DNA of 64,000 nt, taken from the NCBI GenBank assembly GCA_002796755.1, contig PHFE01000028.1, forward strand, positions 511,472 through 575,471, written 5' to 3'. Below the pieces are notes generated by a model. It searched no databases and had not been told where the DNA came from. It was given only the letters and a program-made list of their open reading frames with translations. Numbering within the stretch: position 1 is the stretch's first letter; each line of letters starts with the position of its first letter. This document shows positions 23,740-34,273 of this stretch, in pieces. The position numbers were made by a program, and so were the translations under genes. This DNA is from Paracorniculantispora psalliotae (taxonomy: Eukaryota > Ascomycota > Sordariomycetes > Hypocreales > Cordycipitaceae).

Positions 23740-24344
23740 GGTGCTCTGTCATACACGGAGAAGACAGAGAGGACAGCGAAGACAAGATTTGCATATTCCC
23801 AACAGATAAATACCCAGTGCCAACAGAGCCAGAATCTTGACCAATGATAATACATTTTTCTCACATGGTACATGGTGTATGCATGACGCTGCGACAGTGT
23901 AGTTCGTAATGATGGCGCGGGGGTGGAGCCCGATCTGGCAGACGGCAGACACCCCCGATGCGCGGAGTAGCATCCACCAGACGAATTCTGCAGACGCAAG
24001 AACGTGGCAGGGTGCAGCCAAATACTGACTGCAGAAAGAAACGGATAAAATCCAACTCTTCCGTCCGTCAGGCCAGCACATTTCCGCACTGTGAACGCGT
24101 TTTCCATGACTTCTAGTTCCACGCCACACGGCGCCCCAAGCCTTCAAGAAGAGAAGATGGTGGGGCGAGCTTCTTTAACTCCGAAAATGGTCCCTCCAAA
24201 CCATCGTCATCACGCCGAAAAGCCCCATCAAAAAGGTACCATCCGACCGCTTTCACGCTGCATGGCCGTCTTTCGTTTTTCTTCCTCACCTCTCCCAAAG
24301 ACCATCAGAGAACGATTGATCAAAGGATTAGAAGCACAGACACG
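23740..24344. other. Intergenic region (C2H2 factor / F-box gene)
   Basis: About 600 bases between tandem genes: the 3' flank of the factor followed by the F-box promoter. CT-rich just before the F-box start (24270-24300). No gene seen. Confidence 0.5.
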
Positions 24345-26175
24345 ATGCCGGAGCTCACCACGCTGCCGGCGGAGCTGTTGCACCAGATCTTTGCTTGGCT
24401 GGACCCGAGAGATCTAGGCGTGCTGCCCCGCGTCAACGAAGCGTTCCACGACTACGTGAAAGATAACTGGAAGCTGTGCCAGGATGTATACCTCAATCAT
24501 TTAGTGAGTTGGAACACGGAAAACGCGAATTGGGTCATGGTGAAGCTAATTTTGCAGGACAAACCTCATAATACCGACATAGACTGGACGCAAGCTCTCC
24601 ATGACTTTGTACGACTCAAGGTTATATGTGAACGCCGGGCAGCATCAGACAAGGTATGATCTGCATTTTGCGCAAATTGACAAACCGTTTGATCAATAGA
24701 AAACTACTGACGCTCAAATCTGTAGGAATCGGAGCTCCCGTTCGTCTTCAAAACCGTGACAGACATTCTCGAGCGCGCCTCGTCGCAGGGCTACACCATC
24801 CACAACTCCAACACGCACAGCGCATCCCGCAACGCCGATTTCCTCCACCAGCTCTTCGTCGACAGCCACTCGACGCGCGCCGCCTTCCTCGAGCGCTCCT
24901 TCATGTTCGAACGCGTCCGGTGCGAGCGCCCGCTGCCCTTTCCGGCGGCTGACGACGCCGCCCGGCGCGAGGCGCACCAGCGCGGCGCCAAGCTGCACTG
25001 CCTGTACGGCGCGCCCATCCAAAACGTCGGCCGGCTGCGCTCCACGCGCACCTACCCGTTTGCATGCTCGACCGTCTACGACCTGCGCCGTCATACGGCG
25101 CGCACGCGCTGGGGCCCCTTCCGCGACGACGGCTCCGACAGGGTGGACTGGGAAAAGGTCGAGGCCATCATGGTGGTGCTGGGGTATAATATCCAGTCGA
25201 AGCGCTTCATATCGAAGCTGTTCAGTGACGTCTGGAGCACGCCGTTTTCGGGATCGTGGTCGCAGAGCTACTTGGTGATACCAGCGCTCGCGCCGTCGAG
25301 GGAGCTTACTTCACTGGAGCTCAGCGACCCGTACGGTGTCACGGGCACATGGTACCGAGTATGCCCTCGCAGGAAAAAAACCTCTTTATGCAAAGTGAAA
25401 TACTGACACCAGTTAGGTGGTATGCTTTCTCGATTATAACGACTTCTTTAATTACAACTTCCCCATGGGAAACGATTTCCCTGAACATTTACCCCGGCCA
25501 GGTATCAGTGTCGGCGAAGCCACACGACTTATAGTTTTGAAACTACGAGTGACACATATAGAACCTCCTGGCCCTGACGATGGACAGGCGCTACCCGTAG
25601 TCCATTTTCAAGGCGATTCAAGACTGCTGGACGAGGACTCGGACCCCAATTCAACCTCTGAATTACGAGGTGAGACGTTCAATGGCAAACGAATTCTTTG
25701 CTGTACGCTCTAATGACTGACAATAGCCACAGGAACCGTCCGGCTGACAAAAGAAGGCGAGGTCCGGTGGACATCCTCGTCCCTATACAACGGACAAGAA
25801 AGGTGGAAGAGCGAGGGCATCCAGGTCGGCGGCGTCCGGTCAGCGCGTGGTGTCATGGGCTTCTGGTTCGACAGCGACTACGACGCCCACGGGCCCATAG
25901 GCCCCACGGCCATCTGGAAGGCCAGCGACTCTGAGGCGTCGTACGTTAAAATCACGGACATCCTGCCGACGGGCTTCTTGGCCTACAGCGCGCTGGTGTC
26001 GGCGGACGACTCGGACCCCGAGGGCGAGATGGACTACATGGCGGACGAGGAAGAGGAAGAGGAAGAAGAGCTCGAGATTGACTATGAGACTCTGCGAGGC
26101 GAACTCCCGGCGTTGTTATTAGACGCGAATATGGAAGTAGTGCCGCCTGCGCTTCCTGGAGAGGAAGAGTCATGA
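24345..26175 (+). CDS. F-box protein
   Basis: Five exons: 24345-24503, 24558-24653, 24726-25358, 25417-25669 and 25733-26175, giving 527 residues. Residues 4-45 form an F-box (LTTLPAELLHQIFAWLDPRDLGVL), the part that binds Skp1 in SCF ubiquitin ligases. No WD40 or Leu-rich repeats are seen. Instead there is a region of about 300 residues with blocks such as VEAIMVVLGYNIQS, FSGSWSQSYL and DPYGVTGTWYRVVCFLDYND, then GVMGFWFDSDYDAHGPIGPT, a pattern shared by uncharacterised fungal F-box proteins. A run of eight Glu at about 477-484 lies in the acidic C terminus. The substrate is unknown. All splice sites are canonical and every exon is needed to keep the frame. Confidence 0.85.
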
Positions 26176-26349
26176 TGGTTGGATATGGCTGGAGTGAAAT
26201 GAACAGAGTATATGTAATATATCGTGGGCAGCCTGTTATTATTTTCGATTGGATACAATCTATTCAGCAGGAAAGCAAGTCATGCCAATTTCAACAGTAA
26301 GACATTAATTTTTATTCATCTAGAAATCGAATTCGCTTCTATGTAATCT

Positions 26350-26889
26350 CTATATCTTCGAAGCAGGAGGATCCGTGTTCACCTTGTCGTGCTGGCACAC
26401 GGCTAGGATGGCGCCGTCCGACTTGCGGCGCATCGTGCCTTTTATCAGGGCCATGCTCTTGCCGACGGAGACGAGCTCGACCTCGACCAGGCACTCGGTG
26501 CCGATGGGCGCGGGGCGGAGGTAGGTCACGTCCAGCCGGCGGGTGACGCCCATGAAGCTCCAAAAGCCGGGCTTGGCGACCATGGCGAGGGGCATGGTGG
26601 TGGCCCAGTCAAAGAGGGAGGCGACGGCGCCGCCGTGCATGTTGCCTGCATTGTTGTTGTGGATTTCGTCCACAGTGAACGAGAAGGTGACGCTGGGGTG
26701 CGGCAACGCGGCGCTGAAGGAGACGAGCTTGAGAAAGGGGGCGATGCGGGAGTGCCAGTTCTGGTTGATAAGGTCAGCGGTGAGCTGGGGGGGAATGACA
26801 TGCCGCCTTTCGGGTCTTACCTGGCTGCCGTTGTCGCTATACGAGAGAAACGTCTTCAAGCGCTCCTCGGGAGTCATATCGGGATCCAT
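26350..26889 (-). CDS. HotDog-fold acyl-CoA thioesterase with PTS1-like C terminus
   Basis: Start ATG at 26889. Two exons, 26889-26821 and 26760-26350, give 159 residues; the 60-nt intron between them (GTAAGA..CAG, with a CTGAC branch site) keeps the frame, so an unspliced reading of 179 residues is also open. The protein is a single HotDog domain of the ACOT13/PaaI type: GNMHGG (about 62-67), then a helix with SLFDWAT, and a strand pair LDVTYLRPAPIG. Such enzymes hydrolyse acyl-CoA to free acid and CoA. The last three residues are SKI, which fits the peroxisomal PTS1 pattern, and the divergent neighbour is pex12. An upstream in-frame extension to 27057 exists but looks like leader. Substrate unknown. 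Confidence 0.85.
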   Translation of the reverse strand: MDPDMTPEERLKTFLSYSDNGSQVRPERRHVIPPQLTADLINQNWHSRIAPFLKLVSFSAALPHPSVTFSFTVDEIHNNNAGNMHGGAVASLFDWATTMPLAMVAKPGFWSFMGVTRRLDVTYLRPAPIGTECLVEVELVSVGKSMALIKGTMRRKSDGAILAVCQHDKVNTDPPASKI

Positions 26890-27670
26890 TTTCTGAGTAT
26901 GAGTCGCAACTGCGCTGTGAGAAGAGCTGGGATGAATGTGTAGAGAGCAGCAAAGCGTATATAACCGAGCTGTCGTTGGCGAGGGGCAGGAGAGCTTGAG
27001 TGTGTGCCAATGGCCCGTAATGTGACGAGTGAGCCGGTGCAAAGTATGAAAACCCAAACGCTTACTTGGCGCAATATCACTTGGGCTAGGACAATGATAG
27101 AATGGAGAATGATTGAGAGTCCAGGTACCAGTCGACCGGCAGCGTTGACCTCGGGAAGCAGGAGTCCGGAGATTTGGCCGGACTTGCAGGGCCGATCGAT
27201 AAACTGGCAGTGCTGTATTCTGCGGGGGGCAGCCTAGTTTCAGGACATTCCGGGGTTTTCTGGGGGACCTGAAGCTGCCTTGTCGTGCGCCGCGGACGCC
27301 TTGTTAGCTTCCTTTGTTTGGTGTCTGCGCTGTGGACAGACACGCCGGGCCGCTGCCGGTTGCGGATAGCGCCCTCCAGCTTCGGCCTCCTAGGACTGCC
27401 GAGGTACTTTTTCACATGAGACACGCCCAACGAATCATTATTCAGCACCTTTTTTTTGTCCATCAATTGCATTTTCATCACCAACCGCACGCTTTTGCTG
27501 CCGCTCTATCTTGAGACGATTTCCTTTGACGAACAATTATACCGCGCATACCAGCCTTCGCGACAGATTCGTGCGTCGCCTTCTTCTGGCCCCGTTTGCT
27601 GGTGCCTCGGCCGCCTCCGACGCACGCCTAGGCGTAACCTGCCGTCACCACCACATCCGCCTCCATCGCC
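26890..27670. promoter_or_regulatory. Divergent promoter region, thioesterase / pex12
   Basis: About 780 bases between divergent start codons, the control region for both genes. The part nearest pex12 (27500-27670) is CT/CC-rich, as in a fungal leader. No other gene is supported; open frames at 27086-27490 lack recognisable sequence. Confidence 0.5.
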
Positions 27671-28972
27671 ATGGAGTTTGTCACAGCCCTCCGAGGCACC
27701 TTCGACGACGCGAAGCCCTCGCTCTTCGAGGTGCTCTCCGAGCAGCAGCTCAACAGCCTGCTGCCGCCGACGTTGCGCTACCTTCTGACGGTCGCGACGC
27801 ACCGCCACCCGCGCTACCTGTTGCGCGCGCTCAACTCCTTCGACGAGCTCTACGCCCTGCTGATGCTGCTCGTTGAGCGCCACTACCTGCGCACCCGCGG
27901 CGGCTCCTTCACCGAAAACTTCTATGGCCTCAAGCGCGAAAAGGCCCTCCGCGGCGAGGTGCCCCGCGCCAGTATGGCCGCGCCGCACCTGGTGCGCGAC
28001 ACCCTTAAGCTTACGACCAAGGACGTCTGGCTGAACCTCGCCGTGCTGGTGGGCGTGCCTTACCTGAAGCGAAAACTCGACGAGGGCCATGAAATCAATG
28101 CGCCGCGCGCGCTGCTGGGTGCTGCCTATACCCGAATGCCCGACAACCCGACCATGCGCGATCGCTTCATCCACTACTACCGATGGTTCCTGACGAATAT
28201 ATATCCTTCTGTGAACGCGGCCTACTATTTTTCCATGTTGGCGTTCAACCTGGCATACCTCTTTGACCGCACGAAATACCACAACCCGCTAATGTGGCTC
28301 ATTGGCACCCGCATTCGCCGCATGACGGGCGCCGACTACCAGGCCATCGATGCCCTGTCGGCCAAGTCCAAGGCTGACGGTCGGCCGGGCCAGTCGTTCT
28401 TCTCGCCCCGCAGCCTGGGCACCAAAGTGCTCTCGAGCCTGTCGATTGCCCTGCCAATGAGCATCTTTGCGCTCAAGTTCCTCGAGTGGTGGTACCAGTC
28501 CGACTTTGCCAAGCAGCTGTCGCGCAAGGCGACCGAGAACATTGAGCTGCCGCCGCCCATCATTTCCGGTCTCTTAGGCAAACACCTGAAGAAATCCACG
28601 ACGACGACGACATCGGACGAAAAGCAAGGTGCCGGGTCAGGGGGCGATGAGGCCACCGAGCCCACGGAAATCGCCGCCAAGGACGCCCCCATCGCCAAAC
28701 CTTCCCGGCTGCCCATATTCGTCGTCGCATTCCCCGAGGACTCGTCGCTGTGCCCCATATGCCTCGAGGATATTGTCACCCCGACGGCCTGCCAGACGGG
28801 CGTCGTCTACTGTTATACTTGCATCCACAGGTGGATCGAGGGCATGCACCAGAAGCAGGAGGATTTCATGCAAGACAAGGAGGGCAAGTGGGAAAGCGGA
28901 CAGGGCCGCTGCGCCGTTACTGGGAGACGCGTCTTGGGAGGCACCGAGGGTCTGCGTCGCATCATGGTCTAA
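27671..28972 (+). CDS. pex12: Peroxin Pex12, peroxisomal RING ubiquitin ligase
   Basis: Single exon, 433 residues. The N-terminal two thirds match the Pex2/Pex10/Pex12 membrane domain: FEVLSEQQLNSLLPPTLRY at about 18-36, a segment with LNSFDELYAL, FYGLKRE, then hydrophobic stretches near 130-200 and 255-275. After a Thr/Gly-rich linker (about 300-345) the C terminus holds a RING-like domain beginning CPIC (about 361-364), followed by CQTG and CYTC in the pattern of Pex12, which has fewer zinc ligands than a standard RING. Pex12 sits in the peroxisomal membrane with Pex2 and Pex10 and ubiquitinates the import receptor Pex5 so it can be recycled. The neighbouring divergent thioesterase may be peroxisomal cargo. 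Confidence 0.95.
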   Translation: MEFVTALRGTFDDAKPSLFEVLSEQQLNSLLPPTLRYLLTVATHRHPRYLLRALNSFDELYALLMLLVERHYLRTRGGSFTENFYGLKREKALRGEVPRASMAAPHLVRDTLKLTTKDVWLNLAVLVGVPYLKRKLDEGHEINAPRALLGAAYTRMPDNPTMRDRFIHYYRWFLTNIYPSVNAAYYFSMLAFNLAYLFDRTKYHNPLMWLIGTRIRRMTGADYQAIDALSAKSKADGRPGQSFFSPRSLGTKVLSSLSIALPMSIFALKFLEWWYQSDFAKQLSRKATENIELPPPIISGLLGKHLKKSTTTTTSDEKQGAGSGGDEATEPTEIAAKDAPIAKPSRLPIFVVAFPEDSSLCPICLEDIVTPTACQTGVVYCYTCIHRWIEGMHQKQEDFMQDKEGKWESGQGRCAVTGRRVLGGTEGLRRIMV

Positions 28973-30258
28973 GATTGCGTGGCCGCTCTGAGTAGAAGCG
29001 GAATATTGAAAGCTTGCCGATCCGAGAATAGGAACGGACGGCCAACGAGTGGGCCAGCCACCTCAGAATAGCGCATCTTGCATTCGTGCCTGGCAGGGAT
29101 ATTAAAAAAAAAGTCTATACTTAGGATCTCCGGCCTTGGGAAAAGGGGAGACAGTGTACATTACATCGGGGTTGGTTTCTTTTTTAAGGTGGGTGGTTGC
29201 ATATCTCGCGGCGTTTCACGTTATACCCTAGTACAATAGAAGAAAAAAGTGCAAGAAATCATGGTGCCGTTGAGCGTGCTTCGAAATGCTGCGCCGACCG
29301 TGTTGAGGCATGTAAAATGCGCCGTGAGCGAATCAGGTGGCGGCGTTGAGGAATCGAAGGCGGTTTCTGGAATGTTGGTGATGGTGCCGGCAAGGCACGG
29401 GCACGGGGGACGGCACCCCAGCCGTGGCTGGCGGTGCAACGACCGACCTATGACCGTCCAGCTAGCGAAACGCCAGCAATTACTGCAAAGATGCTGGAAA
29501 CAGACCCCATGTCTTGGAAAATTTCTCAAGATGTCGACCTGGTGACCGCATCTGGACCGTTTGTCTAAGACACGAACCCACTATTGTCGCCTTCACCACG
29601 TCATCATTGGCTGAAAACGAGACGGTCAGGAACCCAATACTTCCGCTTCCATGCGAGACAAGGCACATTGTCTCATCTGCTCACGACGAGAGAGACCCTC
29701 TAAAAAAAGAGAACGCGGAGCCCATAGTGAGCGTCGGGCCATTGTTGGCTGCGGACCACCCGCCTATTGTTCGCCCGGAGCCTCCTCCAGACACTTGGAA
29801 TCGCCTCGCGCTGGAATGCTGCCTGCACCCAACCTTCGTGCGGCGTGGATTGCCCATTGATCTTTCATGCGTCGATTACGGGCCTTTTGCTGACGCCTAT
29901 TCCTTTTTCTCCGACGCCATCGAAAACGGCAATTCCTCCACGGCCACCAGCCTCGCCTGTCACACTCCCCATTCCAACAAGATGCTTGGGGCAAAGAGAT
30001 TAACTGGCGTCACCGCCGCTGATCCTCCCTTGGTCTACGTATATAGTCTCGTTGCCGTCCCGACAGCTCATGATGTTTCGTTGTAGTCTGTTCTTCTTCT
30101 CCTTTCCCTCCTTATCAACACTGGACTATCATCTCTGTTTATACACTAGAGACTTGTAAGCTCTTCTTGATTCAGGGGACTCTTACATCTGTCTTTAGTG
30201 TCGGCGGACACACCAACAAAAACCTCGAAATTTTTTACCTCTCATCACATCGCCCATC
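28973..30258. other. Intergenic region upstream of the GH16-WSC gene
   Basis: About 1.3 kb: the pex12 3' flank, then the promoter of the GH16 gene. A frame open at 29514-30086 starts only from a TTG and has no recognisable domain. The last 200 bases hold a TATA-like element and a CT-rich tract. Confidence 0.5.
30039..30113 (+). promoter_or_regulatory. TATA-like box and pyrimidine tract of the GH16-WSC gene
   Basis: gtatatag at 30039-30046 is followed 40-65 bases later by a CT-rich run (ttcttcttctcctttccctcc near 30093-30113), a typical fungal core promoter. This would give a leader of about 150 bases. Confidence 0.45.
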
Positions 30259-32951
30259 ATGGCTTACTCTTTGGTGAACTCGTATGCTGGCAACGCCCTC
30301 ATCAACGGCTTCAACTGGGTGGATGGACGCGACTACTCGAACGGCTTTGTGCGCTACCAAAGTCAGAGCAATGCGGCCAACAAAGGTCTCTTCGCTGTTG
30401 ACGAGAAGACTGGTGTTGTTCGCATTGGTGTCGACCACCAGAACACATACGAGACTTCGGCCGGCCGTCCTAGTATCCGCATCGAAAGCAAGGAGGCTTA
30501 CAACCATGGCCTCTTCATTGCCGACTTTCTTCACATGCCCCCGTCTCAGTGCGGTGTATGGCCAGCTTGTAAGTACCAGCGAAAACGAAACGAAAGGGAA
30601 TCTGACTAACACTCATAGTCTGGGCATATGGACCCAGCTGGCCTAACAGTGGCGAGATTGACATCATTGAGGGTGCCAACAATGCTCACCGCAACATCAT
30701 CTCCGCGCACACAACACCTGGCTGCCAGCTCGGTGAGGATGTCCTAAGTATGGCTGCTGGCAATGCTCAAACGAAGAACTGCGATGTTGGTGATCAGAAT
30801 ATTGGCTGCGGCTATACGCCATCGACCCAAGATACCACGTCCTACGGCGATACCTTTAACGCTGTCGGTGGTGGCATCTACGCCATGCAGTGGGACGACG
30901 ACTACATCAAGGTCTGGCACTTTGATCGCAACACCGCCCCTGCTGATATCTCTGCCAAGAAGCCCAAGCCTGACGGCTGGGGCAAGCCTCAAGCTGTGTA
31001 CGGTGGCAAGAGCTGCGATGTCAAGTCGCACTTCCGTGACATGAGCATCGTTCTCAACATCAACTTCTGCGGCGACTACGGCAACGCCATCTGGTCTAGC
31101 TCTGGCTGCTCGGCTCTGGCTCCCACCTGCTCTGACTGGGTAGCCAAAAACCCGGCCGCCTTCGCCAACGCCTACTGGGACGTCAACTACATTGACGCCT
31201 ACGTCCAGGGCGCTGGCGGCTACAACACCGCGCCCGGCAGCCTCCCCAGCTACAGCCAGCCCACCAACGTCCCGACCGCCTCCTTCAGCAGCTTCCCCGG
31301 CACAGCCAGCAGCAACGGCTCCTACACCCGCTTCCCCGTGGGCAACAGTTCCACGACGGCCCGTCCCACCAACGGATCGACCTCCGAGTCCACTGTCTGG
31401 ACCACGAAGACCAGGACCGACACCACAACCGTCACCGTCCTGCCCAGCAGCATCCCGACCGCCAAGTTGCCTTCGCCAAGCGACAAGTCGCGCGCCAACC
31501 CAGCCAACCTCAACGAATTCTCTTACCTGGGTTGCTTCGGCTCCAACAGCGATTTCAAGTCGTTTAACAAGGTTGCCGACAGCGCCGACATGGATCTCAA
31601 GAAGTGCACGGGTCTTTGCCAGGGCAAGAAGTATGCTGGTGTCTTTGACACAAGCTGCTACTGCGCTTCTGAGCTGGATGCCGACACTCGCGTCAGCTCT
31701 GACACCTGTGATACCCAGTGTCCCGGTGACAGCAGCCAGTTCTGTGGTGGCCGTGTCCAGCAGGGTAACAAGTACACCAACAACATCAACGCCAAGGCTA
31801 ACATTACCCTGCCCGAAACCCCTACCTCCGCCTCTGGCATCCACATGCCTCTCGAGACTGGTGATGTTTCTGGTGGCCGCCCCAGTGGTGTTGGTGGCAA
31901 CTCGACCAGCCCTGAGCAGCCAATTCCTAGCGGCAGCGGATCTCCCATCACCAAGGGCAACTCTACTGCTCCTGAGACTCCCAAGGTCGTCAACCTTGCT
32001 GCCAAGTTCAACTCTACTGGCCCTGAGATCCTCCCTGCCATCCCCGGTAGCTCAGTCTCTAGCTCAGCCGCCTCCAGTAGCGCCGCCTCCAGCTCCTCTG
32101 CTGTTCCCATCACCACTGGCATCGTCGCTCCCGCCAAGTTCAACTCCACTGGCCCCGAGATCCCTGCTCCTGCTCCTATTCTCTCCGAGACTACCTCTTC
32201 AGATGTCGCCGAGGTTACTATTCCCGTCTATCCGCAGCCCAAGGAAAAGAATGTGACTGGACAGGAGAGTAAACAGACTACCACCGCCGGCAGCACCGCC
32301 AGCGGCCCTGCTGTCGTTGAGAAGTCTCCCGCTCCCGGTGTTCTTCGCAACTCTACCATTGTCGGCCGCGCCGCTCGTGCTCTCAAGAAGATCCATCCCG
32401 GCATGATGGACCGCCGCGCAGCGTCCGACTTCCTGCTTACTGTCTATGCTGCAGTGGCCAAGGAAGATCCTCCCAAGCAGCCTCCTGGCATGGGCATTCA
32501 CACCCCCAACACAGCTGCCACTACCGGCGCCGGCGCCGCTACCGATGCGCCTACCAGCAGCACCACCAACACTATCGTCACGACCGTTACTTACCAGACT
32601 GTTCATCCTACCAACCCTGCTCAGATCATCAACCAAGAGTACGTCACCACCATAGTCGAGGTTCACTGCGGCTGCACTGAGAGCACTTCCTCCAGCGCTA
32701 CGCCTGTGCCCATGACGACCAAGGTTGTCCCATGCTCGTCGTGCGGTCCTCAGGGCGAGAACCACCTGACCGTCACTGTTCCTCACACGGTCACCATCGC
32801 TACTCCCCCGAGCTCTCCCACCGGCACTGCAGCCTCAACCCGCGTCCCTCCCGCCCCCAGCTCTAGCATCCCTATCGTGGCTGGCGCCTCGGGCCTGAAG
32901 GTGACTTCCATGCTCTTCACCACCATGCTGGCCATGGTTCTCCTTCTGTAA
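30259..32951 (+). CDS. GH16 endo-beta-glucanase-like protein with WSC domain and GPI-type tail
   Basis: Exons 30259-30568 and 30619-32951, 880 residues. Residues 1-310 are a GH16 glycoside hydrolase of the mixed-linkage/1,3(4)-beta-glucanase type, with the catalytic motif GEIDIIEG (E116 nucleophile, E121 acid/base) and the substrate-site segment YAMQWDDDYIKVWHF. A Ser/Thr-rich linker follows, then a WSC domain (about 401-480, eight spaced Cys, LGCFGS to QFCGG). A region with six N-glycosylation sequons in a repeated N-x-T-x-P-E frame comes next, then a Ser/Thr-rich segment with paired Cys and a C-terminal hydrophobic run (about 865-880) after a small-residue stretch, as in GPI-anchored wall proteins. 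It probably remodels or binds beta-glucan at the cell surface. Oddly, no signal peptide precedes residue 1, though GH16 members of this group begin with YSL directly after the signal cleavage site. Confidence 0.88.
31800..32270 (+). repeat. Degenerate coding repeat, sequon plus PE
   Basis: Six copies of a short unit in the GH16-WSC protein: NITLPETP, NSTSPEQP, NSTAPETP, NSTGPEIL, NSTGPEIP and NVTGQES. Two copies are preceded by the same KF. Each unit creates an N-glycosylation sequon. Confidence 0.75.
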
Positions 32952-33604
32952 AGAGGATTAAAAAAACACAAAAAAAAGCACCCATGATTTCTGCATATTT
33001 CTTTTTTGGATGGAGGGCACAAACCAGATTGACATGATACAATATGGAGGAAGCCACAAGAGGCATAACTGACACGACAGCATCAAAGCGAATTTTGGAA
33101 TTTTTTTCTTGGACTATTATTACTTCGAGTACACAATTGTACGAGGGATGCAACAAGTTTGCGAACTGCATCTGCAGATATTTCTTAATATAGATCGTCG
33201 ACTGAACGACATTTAGTTAGAAACCACAAACAAATGGGAAAACATTTAAAATACCTTACTTGCTCAATTCCTTGTGACTTAATTACACTGCTATAGCACC
33301 CCTCCCACTTATGCCCCAGAACCACTTTTGAGCTTCAGCCCGCGGAGACCGGAGTGTTAAAATGGCCCGGCGCCCGTTTCCAATTATATAGCTGTCATCT
33401 GAGATCAGTCTTTCTCACTGTCCAATCCAAAATCTTGACTGTCATATATTTGAAGCTAAAACTTCAATTGGCCAGGTCATCTCACTCAAGCTTGTAAGTG
33501 GCTATCCACACCGTTGCACAACGACTCCCGGCGTCATCCGAACTCTGACAGTTTTAGCGCCGCCAGCTCCTCCACACTCTTTCATCAACACGCCAACCAC
33601 CGCC
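32952..33604. other. Intergenic region (GH16-WSC / TMEM86-like)
   Basis: About 650 AT-rich bases holding the GH16 3' flank (A-run at 32970-32977) and the promoter of the next gene. No coding frame seen. Confidence 0.55.
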
Positions 33605-34273
33605 ATGGACTGGAAACGCTTGCAAGGCGACAATCCCACGGAGACGGCCGTCATTGCCGCCTCGGTGGCCTCGTCGGTGCTATATCTCATCAATGTCCGC
33701 GCTACCCCCAGCAAGACGCGCATGGCGTACAAGACGCTGTCAACGACACTGCTCGCGTGCTTTGCTGCCCTGCGCGCCGGCCGCACGTCGCTGCTCGTGC
33801 CCGCGCTCGCGCTCGGCTCCCTGGGCGACGCGTTCCTGGCGTGGCCCGGCGAGCTCAACTTCCTCTGCGGCCTCGGCAGCTTCCTCGTCGCGCACCTCTT
33901 CTACGTCGCGCTGTTTGCGGGCCTGGGCGCGGGCCAGGCGCAAATCTGGGCGGACACATGGCGACAGGGCGTCGCTGGCGTGATGATGGTGCTGGCGCCG
34001 GGTATGGTGATTGTGCTGATGCCGCGAGTGGCGGGCGCGTTGCGGTTGCCGATTTTTATCTACTCGGCGACCATCTTGGTCATGGTGTTGAGCGTGCTGA
34101 CGGTGCTGAATGAGACGATTGTGGTCGGGGCTGTTCTTTTTGCGCTCTCGGATTCGATCCTGGCGACGGAAGAGTTTGTGGTGTCGAGGGAATCAGGACA
34201 TCGAGGATGGATGCAGCATGCTGTTTGGATTTTGTATTATTCAGGCCAGTTTTTAATCGCGGCCGGTTTCTAA
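33605..34273 (+). CDS. YhhN/TMEM86-family membrane protein (lysoplasmalogenase-like)
   Basis: Single exon, 222 residues, almost entirely hydrophobic with about seven or eight membrane helices. It carries the two family marks: GSLGDAFLAWP (about 75-85) after a helix, and ALSDSILATEEF (about 183-194), each with the conserved Asp thought to form the active site. A third block, LGSFLVAHLFYVALF, is also usual. In animals TMEM86A/B hydrolyse lysoplasmalogens; most fungi lack plasmalogens, so the fungal substrate is unknown and may be another lysophospholipid. The likely site is the ER or another inner membrane. Its stop lies only 54 bases from the stop of the facing phosphoesterase gene. Confidence 0.85.
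   Translation: MDWKRLQGDNPTETAVIAASVASSVLYLINVRATPSKTRMAYKTLSTTLLACFAALRAGRTSLLVPALALGSLGDAFLAWPGELNFLCGLGSFLVAHLFYVALFAGLGAGQAQIWADTWRQGVAGVMMVLAPGMVIVLMPRVAGALRLPIFIYSATILVMVLSVLTVLNETIVVGAVLFALSDSILATEEFVVSRESGHRGWMQHAVWILYYSGQFLIAAGF

Noticed and set aside
26890..27057. Longer thioesterase start at 27057
   Set aside because: The extra residues are His/Ser-rich without domain content; the HotDog family length fits the start at 26889.
27506..28282. 258-codon minus-strand frame opposite pex12
   Set aside because: Antisense to the conserved Pex12 coding sequence; no recognisable domain of its own.
29514..30086. 190-codon plus-strand frame upstream of the GH16 gene
   Set aside because: It opens with TTG, has no domain or conserved motif and overlaps the presumed core promoter of the GH16 gene.
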